The notes beneath the pieces were generated by a model. The model did not search any database. It saw nothing but the letters and a program-made list of their open reading frames with translations, and had not been told where the DNA came from. The position numbers and the translations under genes were made by a program. From Acinetobacter sp. 10FS3-1 (GTDB lineage Bacteria > Pseudomonadota > Gammaproteobacteria > Pseudomonadales > Moraxellaceae), in the NCBI RefSeq assembly GCF_013343215.1, contig NZ_CP039143.1, forward strand, positions 1,922,001 through 1,986,000: a DNA stretch of 64,000 bases, in the 5' to 3' direction. Position 1 is the stretch's first letter. Each line of letters begins with the position of its first letter. Positions 8,400 to 18,431 of the stretch are shown here, one piece after another.

Positions 8400-10436
8400 T
8401 TACAATTTAGCTGCCAATTCAGCACCCTCACGGATTGCACGTTTAGCATCCAGCTCAGCCGCAAGCTTGGCCCCACCAATAATATGATAATTGGCCAGCG
8501 TATGTTGACCTTCGGCTGGCATTAATGCTTTGACCGATTCCTGACCTGCACAGACCACCACACTATCTACACGCAGTAACTGGTCATGACCATCAACTTC
8601 AATCCATAAGCCTTCATCCGTGACTGCTTTATACTGCACTCCCCGCAGCATGCGTACACCGTGTTTCTTTAATTGTGCACGGTGTACCCAGCCGGAAGTT
8701 TTACCCAGACCTGCGCCAAGAGCAGTGGTTTTACGTTGTAGCAAATAAATTTCCCGGATTGGCGGTTCTACTTCAGCAGGCTGCATTCCGCCTTCGCTGA
8801 TATAGTTTGGATTCGGATCAACTCCCCATTCACGCTTCCAGTCTTCCAGCGGTTGTGGCTGAGGCTGATGCGGGGGTTTTAACAAAAATTCTGAAACATC
8901 AAAGCCGATCCCACCTGCCCCAATCACTGCAACCCGATCACCTACCGGTGCACCCCGTAGAACTTCTGCATAAGACAGCACTTGTGGCGCCTCACTACCC
9001 GGAATTTTCAACGTACGCGGAATCACCCCTGTGGCAATAATGACTTCATCAAAGCCTTCGCGTTCCAGCTGTTCTTGATTGACCTGGGTATTCAGACGAA
9101 CATCCACCCCATTTTTTTCCAGCTGCACCTTGAAATAGCGAATCGTTTCATGGAACTCTTCTTTGCCCGGTATGACTTTGGCCAGGTTAAACTGCCCGCC
9201 AACTTCATCACTTGCTTCAAATAAAGTCACCTCATGGCCGCGACTGGCAGCAACGCTCGCTGCCGACATGCCGGCAACACCTCCACCAACGACGGCGATA
9301 CTTTTCGGTTTTTTGGTTTTTACATATACCAGTTCAGTTTCGTAGGCGGCGCGCGGATTGACCAGACAGGTTGCCCGTTTATTTTTAAAAGTATGATCCA
9401 GACAGGCCTGGTTGCAGGCAATGCACGTGTTGATTTCATCGACCCGATTGGTTGCCGTTTTATTGACCCAGAAAGCATCTGCCAATAATGGTCGTGCCAT
9501 TTGAATCATATCGGCCTGACCAGAGGCCAAAATCGCTTCTGCTGTATCCGGCATGTTAATCCGGTTCGATGCAATTACCGGGACGGTGACATGCTTTTTA
9601 ACTTCTGCCGTGTAATCAACAAAAGCTGCTCGCGGCACAGAAGTTACAATGGTAGGAATACGTGCCTCATGCCAGCCAATCCCGGTATTTAGCAAGGTAA
9701 TACCGGTTTTTTCCAGGGCCTGAGCCACCGTAATCACTTCCTGCATGGTGTTACCGTCATGCACCAGGTCCAGCAAGGACAAGCGGAAGCAGATAATAAA
9801 TTTCTCACCCACTTCTGCACGGATGGCTTTAACAATTTCTAATGCAAAACGCATGCGGTTTTCAATTGACCCGCCCCAGCGGTCAGTACGCTGATTCACA
9901 TGCCGGCTAAGAAACTGGTTTAGTAAATAGCCTTCAGAACCCATAATTTCGACCCCGTCATAGCCTGCTTTTTTGGCCAGACTGGCAGTTTTGGCATAGT
10001 CCTGAATAGTTTCCAGAATCTGTTTTTCAGACATCTGGCGAGGTTTAAAAGGTGAAATCGGTGACTTGATCGGGCTGGCTGAAACCACAAAAGGCTGATA
10101 GCCATAACGGCCCGCATGCAGAATCTGTAAAAGAATTTTGGCGCCATGTTTATGGACGGCATGCGTGACCAGACGGTGTGGAGCAATATCTCCCAGCGTA
10201 TTCATAGTTCCGCCGGCAGGCAGTAACCAGCCCTGACGGTTAGGTGAAATCCCGCCAGTAATTAATAGCCCCACGCCACCTTTGGCACGCTCACCAAAAT
10301 AGGCAGCCAGTTTCGGATAATTATAAAAACGGTCTTCCAGCCCTGTATGCATTGAACCCATTACTACCCGATTTTTAATCGTCGTAAACCCCAAATGTAA
10401 TGGTTTTAAAATATTCGCATAACGCGTATTGGTCAT
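8400..10436 (-). CDS. fadH: NADPH-dependent 2,4-dienoyl-CoA reductase
   Basis: Reduces 2,4-dienoyl-CoA intermediates so that polyunsaturated fatty acids can be degraded by beta-oxidation. 678 residues (E. coli FadH 672). Domain order: Old Yellow Enzyme-type TIM barrel binding FMN (about 1-330, with the YDGVEIMGSEGYLLNQFLS and RWGGS motifs), a 4Fe-4S site CIACNQAC with a fourth Cys twelve residues on, then FAD- and NADPH-binding folds (GGGVAGMSAA; VIGAGGIGFDV). It appears to be transcribed alone on the minus strand; tRNA-Ser follows it. Confidence 0.95.
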   Translation of the reverse strand: MTNTRYANILKPLHLGFTTIKNRVVMGSMHTGLEDRFYNYPKLAAYFGERAKGGVGLLITGGISPNRQGWLLPAGGTMNTLGDIAPHRLVTHAVHKHGAKILLQILHAGRYGYQPFVVSASPIKSPISPFKPRQMSEKQILETIQDYAKTASLAKKAGYDGVEIMGSEGYLLNQFLSRHVNQRTDRWGGSIENRMRFALEIVKAIRAEVGEKFIICFRLSLLDLVHDGNTMQEVITVAQALEKTGITLLNTGIGWHEARIPTIVTSVPRAAFVDYTAEVKKHVTVPVIASNRINMPDTAEAILASGQADMIQMARPLLADAFWVNKTATNRVDEINTCIACNQACLDHTFKNKRATCLVNPRAAYETELVYVKTKKPKSIAVVGGGVAGMSAASVAASRGHEVTLFEASDEVGGQFNLAKVIPGKEEFHETIRYFKVQLEKNGVDVRLNTQVNQEQLEREGFDEVIIATGVIPRTLKIPGSEAPQVLSYAEVLRGAPVGDRVAVIGAGGIGFDVSEFLLKPPHQPQPQPLEDWKREWGVDPNPNYISEGGMQPAEVEPPIREIYLLQRKTTALGAGLGKTSGWVHRAQLKKHGVRMLRGVQYKAVTDEGLWIEVDGHDQLLRVDSVVVCAGQESVKALMPAEGQHTLANYHIIGGAKLAAELDAKRAIREGAELAAKL

Positions 10437-10575
10437 AAGATCTTCCTGTTTTTATTTAGCCCAAGCCTATTCCTCTTACTTTAACTGATTTCACACGGCT
10501 TTTTATGACTATCAGGTCTGCTTTCTCAGGCATAAATCCCAATCTGTGTCGTCATGCCGCATCTGGCTTTTTCAA

Positions 10576-10929
10576 TTACTGTTGCCATTGCCGTGCGCTT
10601 GCTTTCCACAAGGCAATCACGCCTAAAACTGTACCGACTGGAAAACTGAGCAGCATCAGAATGGCCATGATTCTGGACAGTGTCCGACCACCGCGATTGC
10701 CCTGTTTGACCTTAAGCGATGCCTGAATATTCAGGTAAATCATCAACGCGAGCAATAACAGGATAAACCCTAAGCTCATAACTGAAATTGTCGACTGCTG
10801 ATATTCCAGATAGCCGAATACAATCGTAGTAAACACCAGCAGACCGGCATAAATACCATGGATCAAGGCCAGGGTTTCATTTTTGGGTTTAGAATTCAGG
10901 TTGGGTAAAGGGGGAATACGTGTCGTCAT
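10576..10929 (-). CDS. Small inner-membrane protein, function unknown
   Basis: 117 residues with three hydrophobic segments (about 22-42, 50-70 and 88-110). A short cytoplasmic-looking N-terminus is rich in Pro and Asn, and a basic loop (KVKQGNRGGRT) follows the second segment. I do not recognise a named family. It lies alone between fadH (same strand, 139 bp downstream) and divergent argG. Length, membrane pattern and an ATG clear of neighbours make it a credible gene. Confidence 0.7.
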   Translation of the reverse strand: MTTRIPPLPNLNSKPKNETLALIHGIYAGLLVFTTIVFGYLEYQQSTISVMSLGFILLLLALMIYLNIQASLKVKQGNRGGRTLSRIMAILMLLSFPVGTVLGVIALWKASARQWQQ

Positions 10930-10979
10930 TTTGGGTGCCTCAGCGAATCACTTTTTATCTATTAATGATGAATATAGCG

Positions 10980-11004
10980 AATATTGCTGATATTCAGCAG
11001 TATT
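10980..11004. promoter_or_regulatory. 25-bp near-perfect palindrome upstream of argG
   Basis: AATATTGCTGA-TAT-TCAGCAGTATT has 11-bp arms matching at 10 positions. It lies between the divergent small membrane-protein gene (start 10929) and argG (start 11177). It is operator-like rather than a terminator. It does not match the classical ARG-box half-site TGAAT well, so I assign no regulator. Confidence 0.4.
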
Positions 11005-11173
11005 TTCAAAAAAACAAGCGTATTTGAAGTGATTTCAGACTATTGATTTCAAATTTTAAACCGAGTTTTCCTTTTCTAAAGCACACCTAAATAAAATAAT
11101 GATACAATTGATACAATATATGTTTTTTTCAGGCCACCACTTCTGGCGTGCCTATTTCATATCATTAGGATGA

Positions 11174-12517
<1,344 letters not shown>

Positions 12518-12924
12518 GTCCTTCGGGTCAACTCCTTTAAGTTGTAAAACCGCTTTTGATGAGCAATGCCAGTCAGTTAAACATTGACTGGCATTTTTTA
12601 TGCTTTATCAGCGGCCTAGAAAGACAATAAATAATTTTTAAAGCAACTCAGCATTTAAAATCGTCCCTGATCAGTTTCCTGATTTTTTAAAGCAACTCTC
12701 AGCTATTGGACAAATTTAATTCTAATATTTTGCTGCAAGCTTGCCTTCTTTGCTTTTGAAAGCGCAGATAGGATTAAATATATACAGTCAGCAAGAAAAG
12801 CTTTTCATTTGTCTCTCGCATTTCTGGCTTAAACATCTGCCCTTTTCACCCTCATACATTACGAAAAATATTCAACTTAAAATCAATGACTTATATTTAG
12901 AAACACTATTGAGTAGCGTTTATT
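12518..12924. other. 407-bp gap after argG
   Basis: Holds the argG terminator and then AT-rich DNA up to the convergent diguanylate cyclase. An open frame starting at 12741 mostly runs antisense to the cyclase and is not credible. Nothing else seen. Confidence 0.5.
12565..12596 (+). terminator. argG terminator
   Basis: An 11-bp stem (AATGCCAGTCA / TGACTGGCATT), 9-base loop and following T-run, 48 bases past the argG stop. Confidence 0.88.
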
Positions 12925-14202
12925 TCAAGAATTCACCATACCTGCATTTACTGAGCGAATCGACTGATAATAAATCTGGTTACGTCCCAACTGCTTGGCC
13001 CGATACAATGCCTGATCGGCAATCTGCAATAAACTGTCCTTATCAAGATTTTCTTCACTACGATAGACCGTGATGCCTAAGCTGATCGTAATCTGATCAG
13101 AGATATGAGATTTTTCATGAGGAATTCGCAGTCGATCAATCGCTTTTAAAATATTGGAAGCCACTGCATAGGCCCCGTGTGCGTCAGTTTCCGGCAGCAG
13201 CACCACGAATTCTTCACCGCCATAACGCGCGACAAAGTCCATATGGCGAATCGCATTTTTAATGGTTAAGGCAATACTGGAAATGACATCATCACCTTTT
13301 TGGTGCCCATAATAATCATTATAATTTTTAAAAAAATCCACGTCGATAAACAGGATGGCTAAGGCACTTTCATTACACTGTGCCTGCCTGAAAAAGACAT
13401 CCAGGGTTTCATCCAGAGTTCGACGATTAGAAATTTTAGTCAGCTCGTCATGCTGACTTAGATGCAACAGCTCGGTGGTGTGAATACGCTGGATTTTTTC
13501 ACTGATTTTGGCACGCCTACTGTATAAAAAGATCATTCTTTCCCGTGCAAAAATCATGTGACTAATTACATAACCCAGCAAACAACTTCCCACCAGAATC
13601 CGGCCAAACACCAGCGGATTAAACACCACCGCCATGCTGAGCAGCAGCAGGATCGTAGTGAGCGCTGCCATTAAGCCGGTGATCAGCATCTGCACAGGTT
13701 TAATCCCGGTCAAGATATAGCCCAGAATATAAATGATCGTCATGATCGCCATTGACTGATGTTGTAAGCTCTCGGCCTGCATAGACATGTTGATATAAGA
13801 AATAGACACCAGCAACCAGAACACCAATATCATTGAGGCTTGCGAAAAAAAGCGTTTCAGTTTGGGGAGCGACGCGGCCAGATAGAAGAGTACCAGAGAG
13901 ATTGCACCATTTAGCAAGCCTAACAGGCAGAGTATGAAATCATGCAAGAAATACTGGGGATCAGCAATCCAGTAATCGGTGGGAATCATGATCAGCAAAA
14001 AAATGAAATAGCTCAACACGCCTCCCCAGACGTATTTTTCCACATGCTTGCGTGCACGTTCCAAATGTTTGCTGCAAAACTCCTGCTCCAGACTTTTCGG
14101 AAATATTGAGCCGATACGCTGACTTTGGCTTGCAATAAGCTGTTCTATTTTTTCTTTGTCGTTCTGCAATTTTGCAAGATTGTACTTGTAGTCCATTGCC
14201 AA
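12925..14202 (-). CDS. Membrane-bound diguanylate cyclase (GGDEF)
   Basis: 425 residues. The N-terminal part (about 45-215) has five or six hydrophobic segments and may sense a membrane or periplasmic signal. A short helical linker leads to a C-terminal GGDEF domain (about 250-415) that makes cyclic di-GMP from two GTP. The active-site motif is RYGGEEF (GGEEF 328-332), and the RxxD inhibitory site RHMD (319-322) stands five residues before it, so product feedback inhibition is expected. FIDVDFFKNYND carries the metal-binding Asp. No EAL domain is attached. Stand-alone gene, divergent from pyrC. Confidence 0.9.
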   Translation of the reverse strand: MAMDYKYNLAKLQNDKEKIEQLIASQSQRIGSIFPKSLEQEFCSKHLERARKHVEKYVWGGVLSYFIFLLIMIPTDYWIADPQYFLHDFILCLLGLLNGAISLVLFYLAASLPKLKRFFSQASMILVFWLLVSISYINMSMQAESLQHQSMAIMTIIYILGYILTGIKPVQMLITGLMAALTTILLLLSMAVVFNPLVFGRILVGSCLLGYVISHMIFARERMIFLYSRRAKISEKIQRIHTTELLHLSQHDELTKISNRRTLDETLDVFFRQAQCNESALAILFIDVDFFKNYNDYYGHQKGDDVISSIALTIKNAIRHMDFVARYGGEEFVVLLPETDAHGAYAVASNILKAIDRLRIPHEKSHISDQITISLGITVYRSEENLDKDSLLQIADQALYRAKQLGRNQIYYQSIRSVNAGMVNS

Positions 14203-14348
14203 GTATTTATGTAATTTTTTTATTAATTACAAAATAACATACTTTTATAAATTAATTTATAGTGCTCATTTATTTTATATCCCTTTCTCGTTACCATTTT
14301 TGCTATAGATGGATTATCATTTGTTTTATTTCTCCGATTGAATTCACC

Positions 14349-15383
14349 TTGGATACGATTACGATTCTTCAGCCAGACGACTGGCATGCTCATCTGCGTG
14401 ATGGTTTAGCACTACAACGCACCGTTCCTGATTTGGCCAAACAGTTTTCCCGTGCGATCTGTATGCCGAATCTTGTTCCCCCGGTTAAAACGGTGGAAGA
14501 AGCCCTCAGCTACCGTGAACGCATTATGGCGCACGTACCGGAAGGCTGTGATTTTGATCCCCGTATGGTGCTGTATTTCACTGACAATACTTTGCCAAGC
14601 GAAGTCCAAAAGATTAAAAACTCTGCCTATGTCAATGCCATCAAGCTCTACCCTGCCGGTGCAACCACCAACTCGGATAGCGGCGTGAGTGACATCAGCA
14701 AAGTCTATGCCGTCATTGAACAACTGGAAGAGCACCAGGTGCCATTACTTCTACATGGTGAAGTCACCCAGCATCATGTGGATATTTTTGACCGTGAAAA
14801 ACGTTTTCTGGACGAGGTTCTGGCACCTTTGCTAAGACAGTTTCCGAAACTGAAACTGGTCCTTGAGCATATCACCACCAGTGAAGCGGCGAACTTTGTA
14901 CTGGAACAGGATCGCAATGTAGCGGCCACCATTACTCCACAGCATCTGTTGTTTAACCGCAATGATATGCTGGTCGGGGGGGTGAAACCGCACTTCTACT
15001 GTTTGCCAATTTTAAAACGTCAAACGCATCAGCAGACTCTGCTGGAAGTGGCCACTAGTGGTAACCCTAAATTCTTCCTGGGTACGGACAGTGCGCCGCA
15101 CTCCAAGAATGCCAAAGAAAATGCTTGTGGCTGTGCGGGTTGCTATAGCGCACCGACGGCAATCGAGCTGTATGCCCAAGCATTTGATCAGGTTGGTAAG
15201 ATTGAACGTCTGGAAGGCTTTGCCAGCCACTTTGGAGCAGATTTCTACGGTCTGCCACGCAATACCAATACGATTACACTGGTCAAAGAAGACCAGGTGA
15301 TTCCTGAAAGTCTAGACTACTTGGATGGTGAACAGATTATTCCGCTTTATGCCGGGAAGACCATCCAATGGAGAAAAATGTGA
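14349..15383 (+). CDS. pyrC: Dihydroorotase
   Basis: Zinc enzyme of pyrimidine synthesis that interconverts carbamoyl-aspartate and dihydroorotate. Metal ligands are visible: [10 protein letters not shown] (His13, His15), the carbamylated Lys in [12 protein letters not shown], His in LLLHGEVT and LEHITT, and Asp in FLGTDSAPH. The frame is open from 14262, but the family's start region begins at the TTG at 14349 ([15 protein letters not shown]), giving 344 residues against 348 in E. coli. I chose this TTG although no strong ribosome-binding site precedes it. The 3' end overlaps rnt by 16 bp, indicating coupling. Confidence 0.93.
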   Translation: MDTITILQPDDWHAHLRDGLALQRTVPDLAKQFSRAICMPNLVPPVKTVEEALSYRERIMAHVPEGCDFDPRMVLYFTDNTLPSEVQKIKNSAYVNAIKLYPAGATTNSDSGVSDISKVYAVIEQLEEHQVPLLLHGEVTQHHVDIFDREKRFLDEVLAPLLRQFPKLKLVLEHITTSEAANFVLEQDRNVAATITPQHLLFNRNDMLVGGVKPHFYCLPILKRQTHQQTLLEVATSGNPKFFLGTDSAPHSKNAKENACGCAGCYSAPTAIELYAQAFDQVGKIERLEGFASHFGADFYGLPRNTNTITLVKEDQVIPESLDYLDGEQIIPLYAGKTIQWRKM

Positions 15384-16027
15384 CAATTGAAACTCTTCCA
15401 GTCATTGGTCAGCGTTTCCGTGGATTTTTACCTGTTGTTGTCGATGTTGAAACAGCAGGTTTTAATGCACAGACTGATGCCCTGTTAGAAATCGCAGCCA
15501 TTCCGATTGTATATAATGAAGATGGCCAGTTTATGCCAGGTGAAGCTTTTCATGCCCATATCAATCCTTTTGAAGGCGCCAACCTAGATCGCCGCTCTCT
15601 GGAGTTTATTGGAATTGATCCCTCCAATCCCATGCGGATCGCCATGGCTGAAGATGAAAAAACTGCATTAAAGCGTATTTTCAAATCAGTCAATGAGGTA
15701 CGTCGTCAGCAAAACTGCACCCATGCAGTTTTGGTCGGACACAATGCGCATTTTGACTTAGGCTTTGTACAGGCCGCGATTGCCCGTACCGGAACCAAAA
15801 ACCAGAACCCGTTTCACAGTTTTTCTGTCTTTGATACTGTGACCTTAAGCGCGGTAATGTTCGGTCAGACCGTCCTGGCAAAATCCTGTATTCAGGCTGG
15901 AATTGAGTTTGATGGCAAAGAAGCCCATTCTGCATTATACGATACGCAAAAGACGGCTGAACTGTTTTGCTATATTTTAAACAAACTCGCACCTCACCTG
16001 CTTGACACTTGGGTGGCGGATCAATAA
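15368..16027 (+). CDS. rnt: Ribonuclease T
   Basis: 3'-to-5' exoribonuclease that trims tRNA and other stable RNA ends. 219 residues (E. coli 215). DEDDh-type active residues are visible: Asp26 and Glu28 (DVETAG), Asp130 (HNAHFD), His187 and Asp192 (HSALYD). Starts inside the end of pyrC. A tRNA-Glu gene begins 20 bases after its stop, so enzyme and a tRNA substrate may share a transcript. Confidence 0.95.
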   Translation: MEKNVTIETLPVIGQRFRGFLPVVVDVETAGFNAQTDALLEIAAIPIVYNEDGQFMPGEAFHAHINPFEGANLDRRSLEFIGIDPSNPMRIAMAEDEKTALKRIFKSVNEVRRQQNCTHAVLVGHNAHFDLGFVQAAIARTGTKNQNPFHSFSVFDTVTLSAVMFGQTVLAKSCIQAGIEFDGKEAHSALYDTQKTAELFCYILNKLAPHLLDTWVADQ

Positions 16028-16047
16028 GATACCGCCATCTTCTAAAC

Positions 16048-16123
16048 GTCCCTATCGTCTAGAGGCCTAGGACATCGCCCTTTCACGGCGGTAACCGGGG
16101 TTCGAATCCCCGTAGGGACGCCA
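16048..16123 (+). tRNA. tRNA-Glu(UUC), copy 1 of 5
   Basis: 76-nt tRNA starting GTCCCTATCGTCTAGAGG and ending GGGACGCCA with an encoded CCA. Anticodon loop CTTTCAC gives UUC. It begins 20 bases after rnt with no obvious promoter of its own, so it is probably co-transcribed with pyrC-rnt. Confidence 0.97.
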
Positions 16124-16249
16124 TCTTCTGTTTTCAAAATCATGGTTGCACTTTATCTGAGAAGCCCAGCTGTACTCGTACCTGCTTAACTGCCTTTTTG
16201 AGTCTGCTTCAGCTATAATTCATCCAGTTCCCTATTTTATATTGTCGTC

Positions 16250-16408
16250 ATGTTAAAAAAGATCTTACTGGTTCTGATAATTCTGGCTCCTTCGGCTTTG
16301 TACCTGTACATGGTCTCCGGTGATGATACTGCAACAACCCAGTCAGAGCCGACTCCTTCTTCCACTAAACCGGCAGAACAACCGCGCTATTCGACTCCAG
16401 ACCACTAA
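16250..16408 (+). CDS. Small single-span protein of 52 residues, unknown function
   Basis: A short open frame: two Lys after the start, one hydrophobic helix (about residues 5-23), then a polar tail rich in Thr, Ser and Pro. It lies between tRNA-Glu copy 1 and the first permease. A hairpin terminator overlaps its stop codon, which supports a real transcript end here. I do not recognise a family. No strong ribosome-binding site precedes the ATG. Confidence 0.45.
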   Translation: MLKKILLVLIILAPSALYLYMVSGDDTATTQSEPTPSSTKPAEQPRYSTPDH

Positions 16409-16424
16409 AATGAGTGGTCTTTTT
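16399..16424 (+). terminator. Terminator overlapping the end of the 52-residue gene
   Basis: Perfect 8-bp stem (AGACCACT / AGTGGTCT), 6-base loop and a TTTTT tract. The stop codon is in the loop. Confidence 0.65.
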
Positions 16425-16534
16425 ACCTATTTCTTAAATAAAAGCAATTAATTTATAAAAAATTCCAATTTATGTGAAATTTCATTCAATTAAAACTAGA
16501 ATAGTCTTTTTCAAGTACATTTCCCAATTCATTT

Positions 16535-17968
16535 ATGCAACCTGCTTCTCCTCCTTCACAGCAGTCCCCTGTTGATGAGGGACATACCCCTTCTTTAAAA
16601 CGTGCCATGGGCACCCGTCATCTGATTATGCTTTCCCTTGGGGGGGCCATTGGCACCGGCCTGTTCATGGGCTCAGGTGAAGTCATCTCTCAGGCAGGTC
16701 CTTTAGGGGCAGTGCTGGCTTATATTGTCGGGGGCCTGATTGCCTATATGGTCATGCTATGCCTGGGTGAGCTGGCTGTACATTTGCCAGTATCCGGTTC
16801 ATTCGGTGCTTTTGCTACAAATTATATTGGTCCGGGTACAGGCTATATGGTGTCCTGGATGTACTGGCTCGGCTGGTCTGCAACTCTCGGGACTGAATTT
16901 ACCGCTGCTGCCATTCTTATGCAGGAATGGTTCCCTCAGACGTCTATCTGGTTATGGACGCTGATCTTTGCTGCTGGCGTGCTGCTCTCCAACCTCAGCT
17001 CAACCCGTACTTTTGCAGAGTCTGAATTCTGGCTGTCGCTGGTGAAAGTGGCTACCGTCCTGATCTTCATTATTCTGGGCTTTGGCTGTATCTTTGGTTT
17101 TATTCCTTTTCAGGGCTATGAATTTGCCCCCCTCTTCGGCAATCTGACCGAACATGGCTGGCTACCCAATGGCTTGATTCCACTGTTTACCACCCTGCTC
17201 ATCGTGAACTTCGCCTTTAACGGCACAGAAATGATCGGGATTGCCGCCGGTGAAACAGAAAATCCTGAGAAAAATGTGCCAAAGGCCATTCATGCAGCGG
17301 TCTGGCGCCTGATCATTTTCTTTGTCGGCACCATTATCGTCATCAGTTCTTTACTGACCTACACTGACGCTGGTTTACAGGTGGGCGGAGATGGGGGCTT
17401 GAGTAGCAGTCCTTTCGTCTCGGTATTTACCCAGATGGGGATTCCATATGCTGAGGACTTTATCCGCTTTGTGATCATTACCGCACTGTTATCTACAGCC
17501 AACTCTGGCCTTTATGCCGCTTCGCGCATGATGTGGGCGCTGTCTTCACAAAATCAGCTGCCCCGGGTATTTGCCAAGGTCAGCAAGTCTGGCGTGCCTT
17601 ATATTGCGGTTTGGGTGACCATGATTGGCGGCTTACCGGGCTTATTGTCTGAACAGTTCGAAGCCGATGTCATCTTTAAAAACCTGCTCGGTGTAGCGGC
17701 CTTTACCATGGTAATTGTATGGATGAGTATCTGCTGGAGCCAGTTTAATTTCCGTCGTCAGTGGCTTAAACAGGGCCGCAGTGTATCCGAGCTTAAATTC
17801 CGTACCCCGTGGTTCCCGCTGGTACCGATTCTCGGCTTTATTGCCTGTACTGCGACCGGCCTGAGTATGGCAGCAGATCCTGAAATGCTGTCGGGCTTTA
17901 TCGGCTGTCTGTTATTTATGGCTGCCTGCTATGCCAGCTATTACTGGCTATATCATCCAAAACCTTAG
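16535..17968 (+). CDS. Amino-acid permease, APC family (MmuP/AroP-like), paralogue 1
   Basis: 477 residues with about 12 membrane helices. The substrate-binding loop of the amino-acid-polyamine-cation family is seen as LGGAIGTGLFMGSGEV (about 35-50), and GTEFTAAAILMQEW and FAFNGTEMIGIAAGETENP are conserved. Closest remembered relatives are S-methylmethionine (MmuP) and related permeases of E. coli; the substrate here is not certain. It is flanked by tRNA-Glu genes on both sides and is clearly paralogous to the permease at 18432-19844, so a segmental duplication is likely. Own transcription unit. Confidence 0.85.
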   Translation: MQPASPPSQQSPVDEGHTPSLKRAMGTRHLIMLSLGGAIGTGLFMGSGEVISQAGPLGAVLAYIVGGLIAYMVMLCLGELAVHLPVSGSFGAFATNYIGPGTGYMVSWMYWLGWSATLGTEFTAAAILMQEWFPQTSIWLWTLIFAAGVLLSNLSSTRTFAESEFWLSLVKVATVLIFIILGFGCIFGFIPFQGYEFAPLFGNLTEHGWLPNGLIPLFTTLLIVNFAFNGTEMIGIAAGETENPEKNVPKAIHAAVWRLIIFFVGTIIVISSLLTYTDAGLQVGGDGGLSSSPFVSVFTQMGIPYAEDFIRFVIITALLSTANSGLYAASRMMWALSSQNQLPRVFAKVSKSGVPYIAVWVTMIGGLPGLLSEQFEADVIFKNLLGVAAFTMVIVWMSICWSQFNFRRQWLKQGRSVSELKFRTPWFPLVPILGFIACTATGLSMAADPEMLSGFIGCLLFMAACYASYYWLYHPKP

Positions 17969-18000
17969 GTTCTACACTAAAAATTCTTAGCATTGCTGCA

Positions 18001-18026
18001 ATAAGCCCAATTTTTATTGGGTTTAT
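18001..18026 (+). terminator. Weak hairpin after permease 1
   Basis: An 11-bp stem with one G:T pair (ATAAGCCCAAT / ATTGGGTTTAT) and a 4-base loop. No T-run follows, so it may be a weak terminator only. Confidence 0.45.
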
Positions 18027-18028
18027 GC

Positions 18029-18097
18029 GAGGGCCTGTTGACCCTTCATGGATGTTTGCGACCACGCAATCCATTTATGAAATATCAACAGACCCTC
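18029..18097. repeat. 69-bp interrupted inverted repeat, possible miniature element remnant
   Basis: Outer arms GAGGGCCTGTTGA and TCAACAGACCCTC are inverted repeats with one mismatch. Inside, TTCATGGAT pairs with ATCCATTTATGAA. The whole could fold into one long hairpin. It lies between permease 1 and tRNA-Glu copy 2. No transposase gene is near and I saw no second copy in the window. Confidence 0.45.
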
Positions 18098-18198
18098 TAT
18101 TCAGAGTTAAAAATCACCTGAACTCTCCTATTCCAATAAAATAATCTTATGTTTTGCTTATTGTTTAAACTATTAAATAAGTTTTCATAAAAAGCCTT

Positions 18199-18227
18199 TT
18201 GACAAATTTAAGCTGAGTCCTTAATAT
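18199..18227 (+). promoter_or_regulatory. Promoter of tRNA-Glu copy 2
   Basis: TTGACA, exactly 17 bases, then TAATAT; 17 bases further on the tRNA begins. It resembles the promoter of copy 3 (shared TTTGACA and a -10 followed by ATACGC), supporting common descent. Confidence 0.85.
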
Positions 18228-18244
18228 ACGCATCACCTCGCAAC

Positions 18245-18320
18245 GTCCCTATCGTCTAGAGGCCTAGGACATCGCCCTTTCACGGCGGTAACCGGGGTTC
18301 GAATCCCCGTAGGGACGCCA
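18245..18320 (+). tRNA. tRNA-Glu(UUC), copy 2 of 5
   Basis: Identical over 76 nt to copy 1. It has its own strong promoter and lies about 110 bases before permease 2. Confidence 0.97.
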
Positions 18321-18431
18321 TCTATTGATCACATCTGATCAAGCCTTAGACACAATCCATATTAATACATTGCAGATTTGTAGTTTTTCACTACAATAAC
18401 CCGCTTTACTTCTCTGGTTTTTTTGACTCCT

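Noticed and set aside
12741..13073. 110-codon open frame on the plus strand
   Set aside because: Its second half is antisense to the GGDEF coding region; composition is not protein-like.
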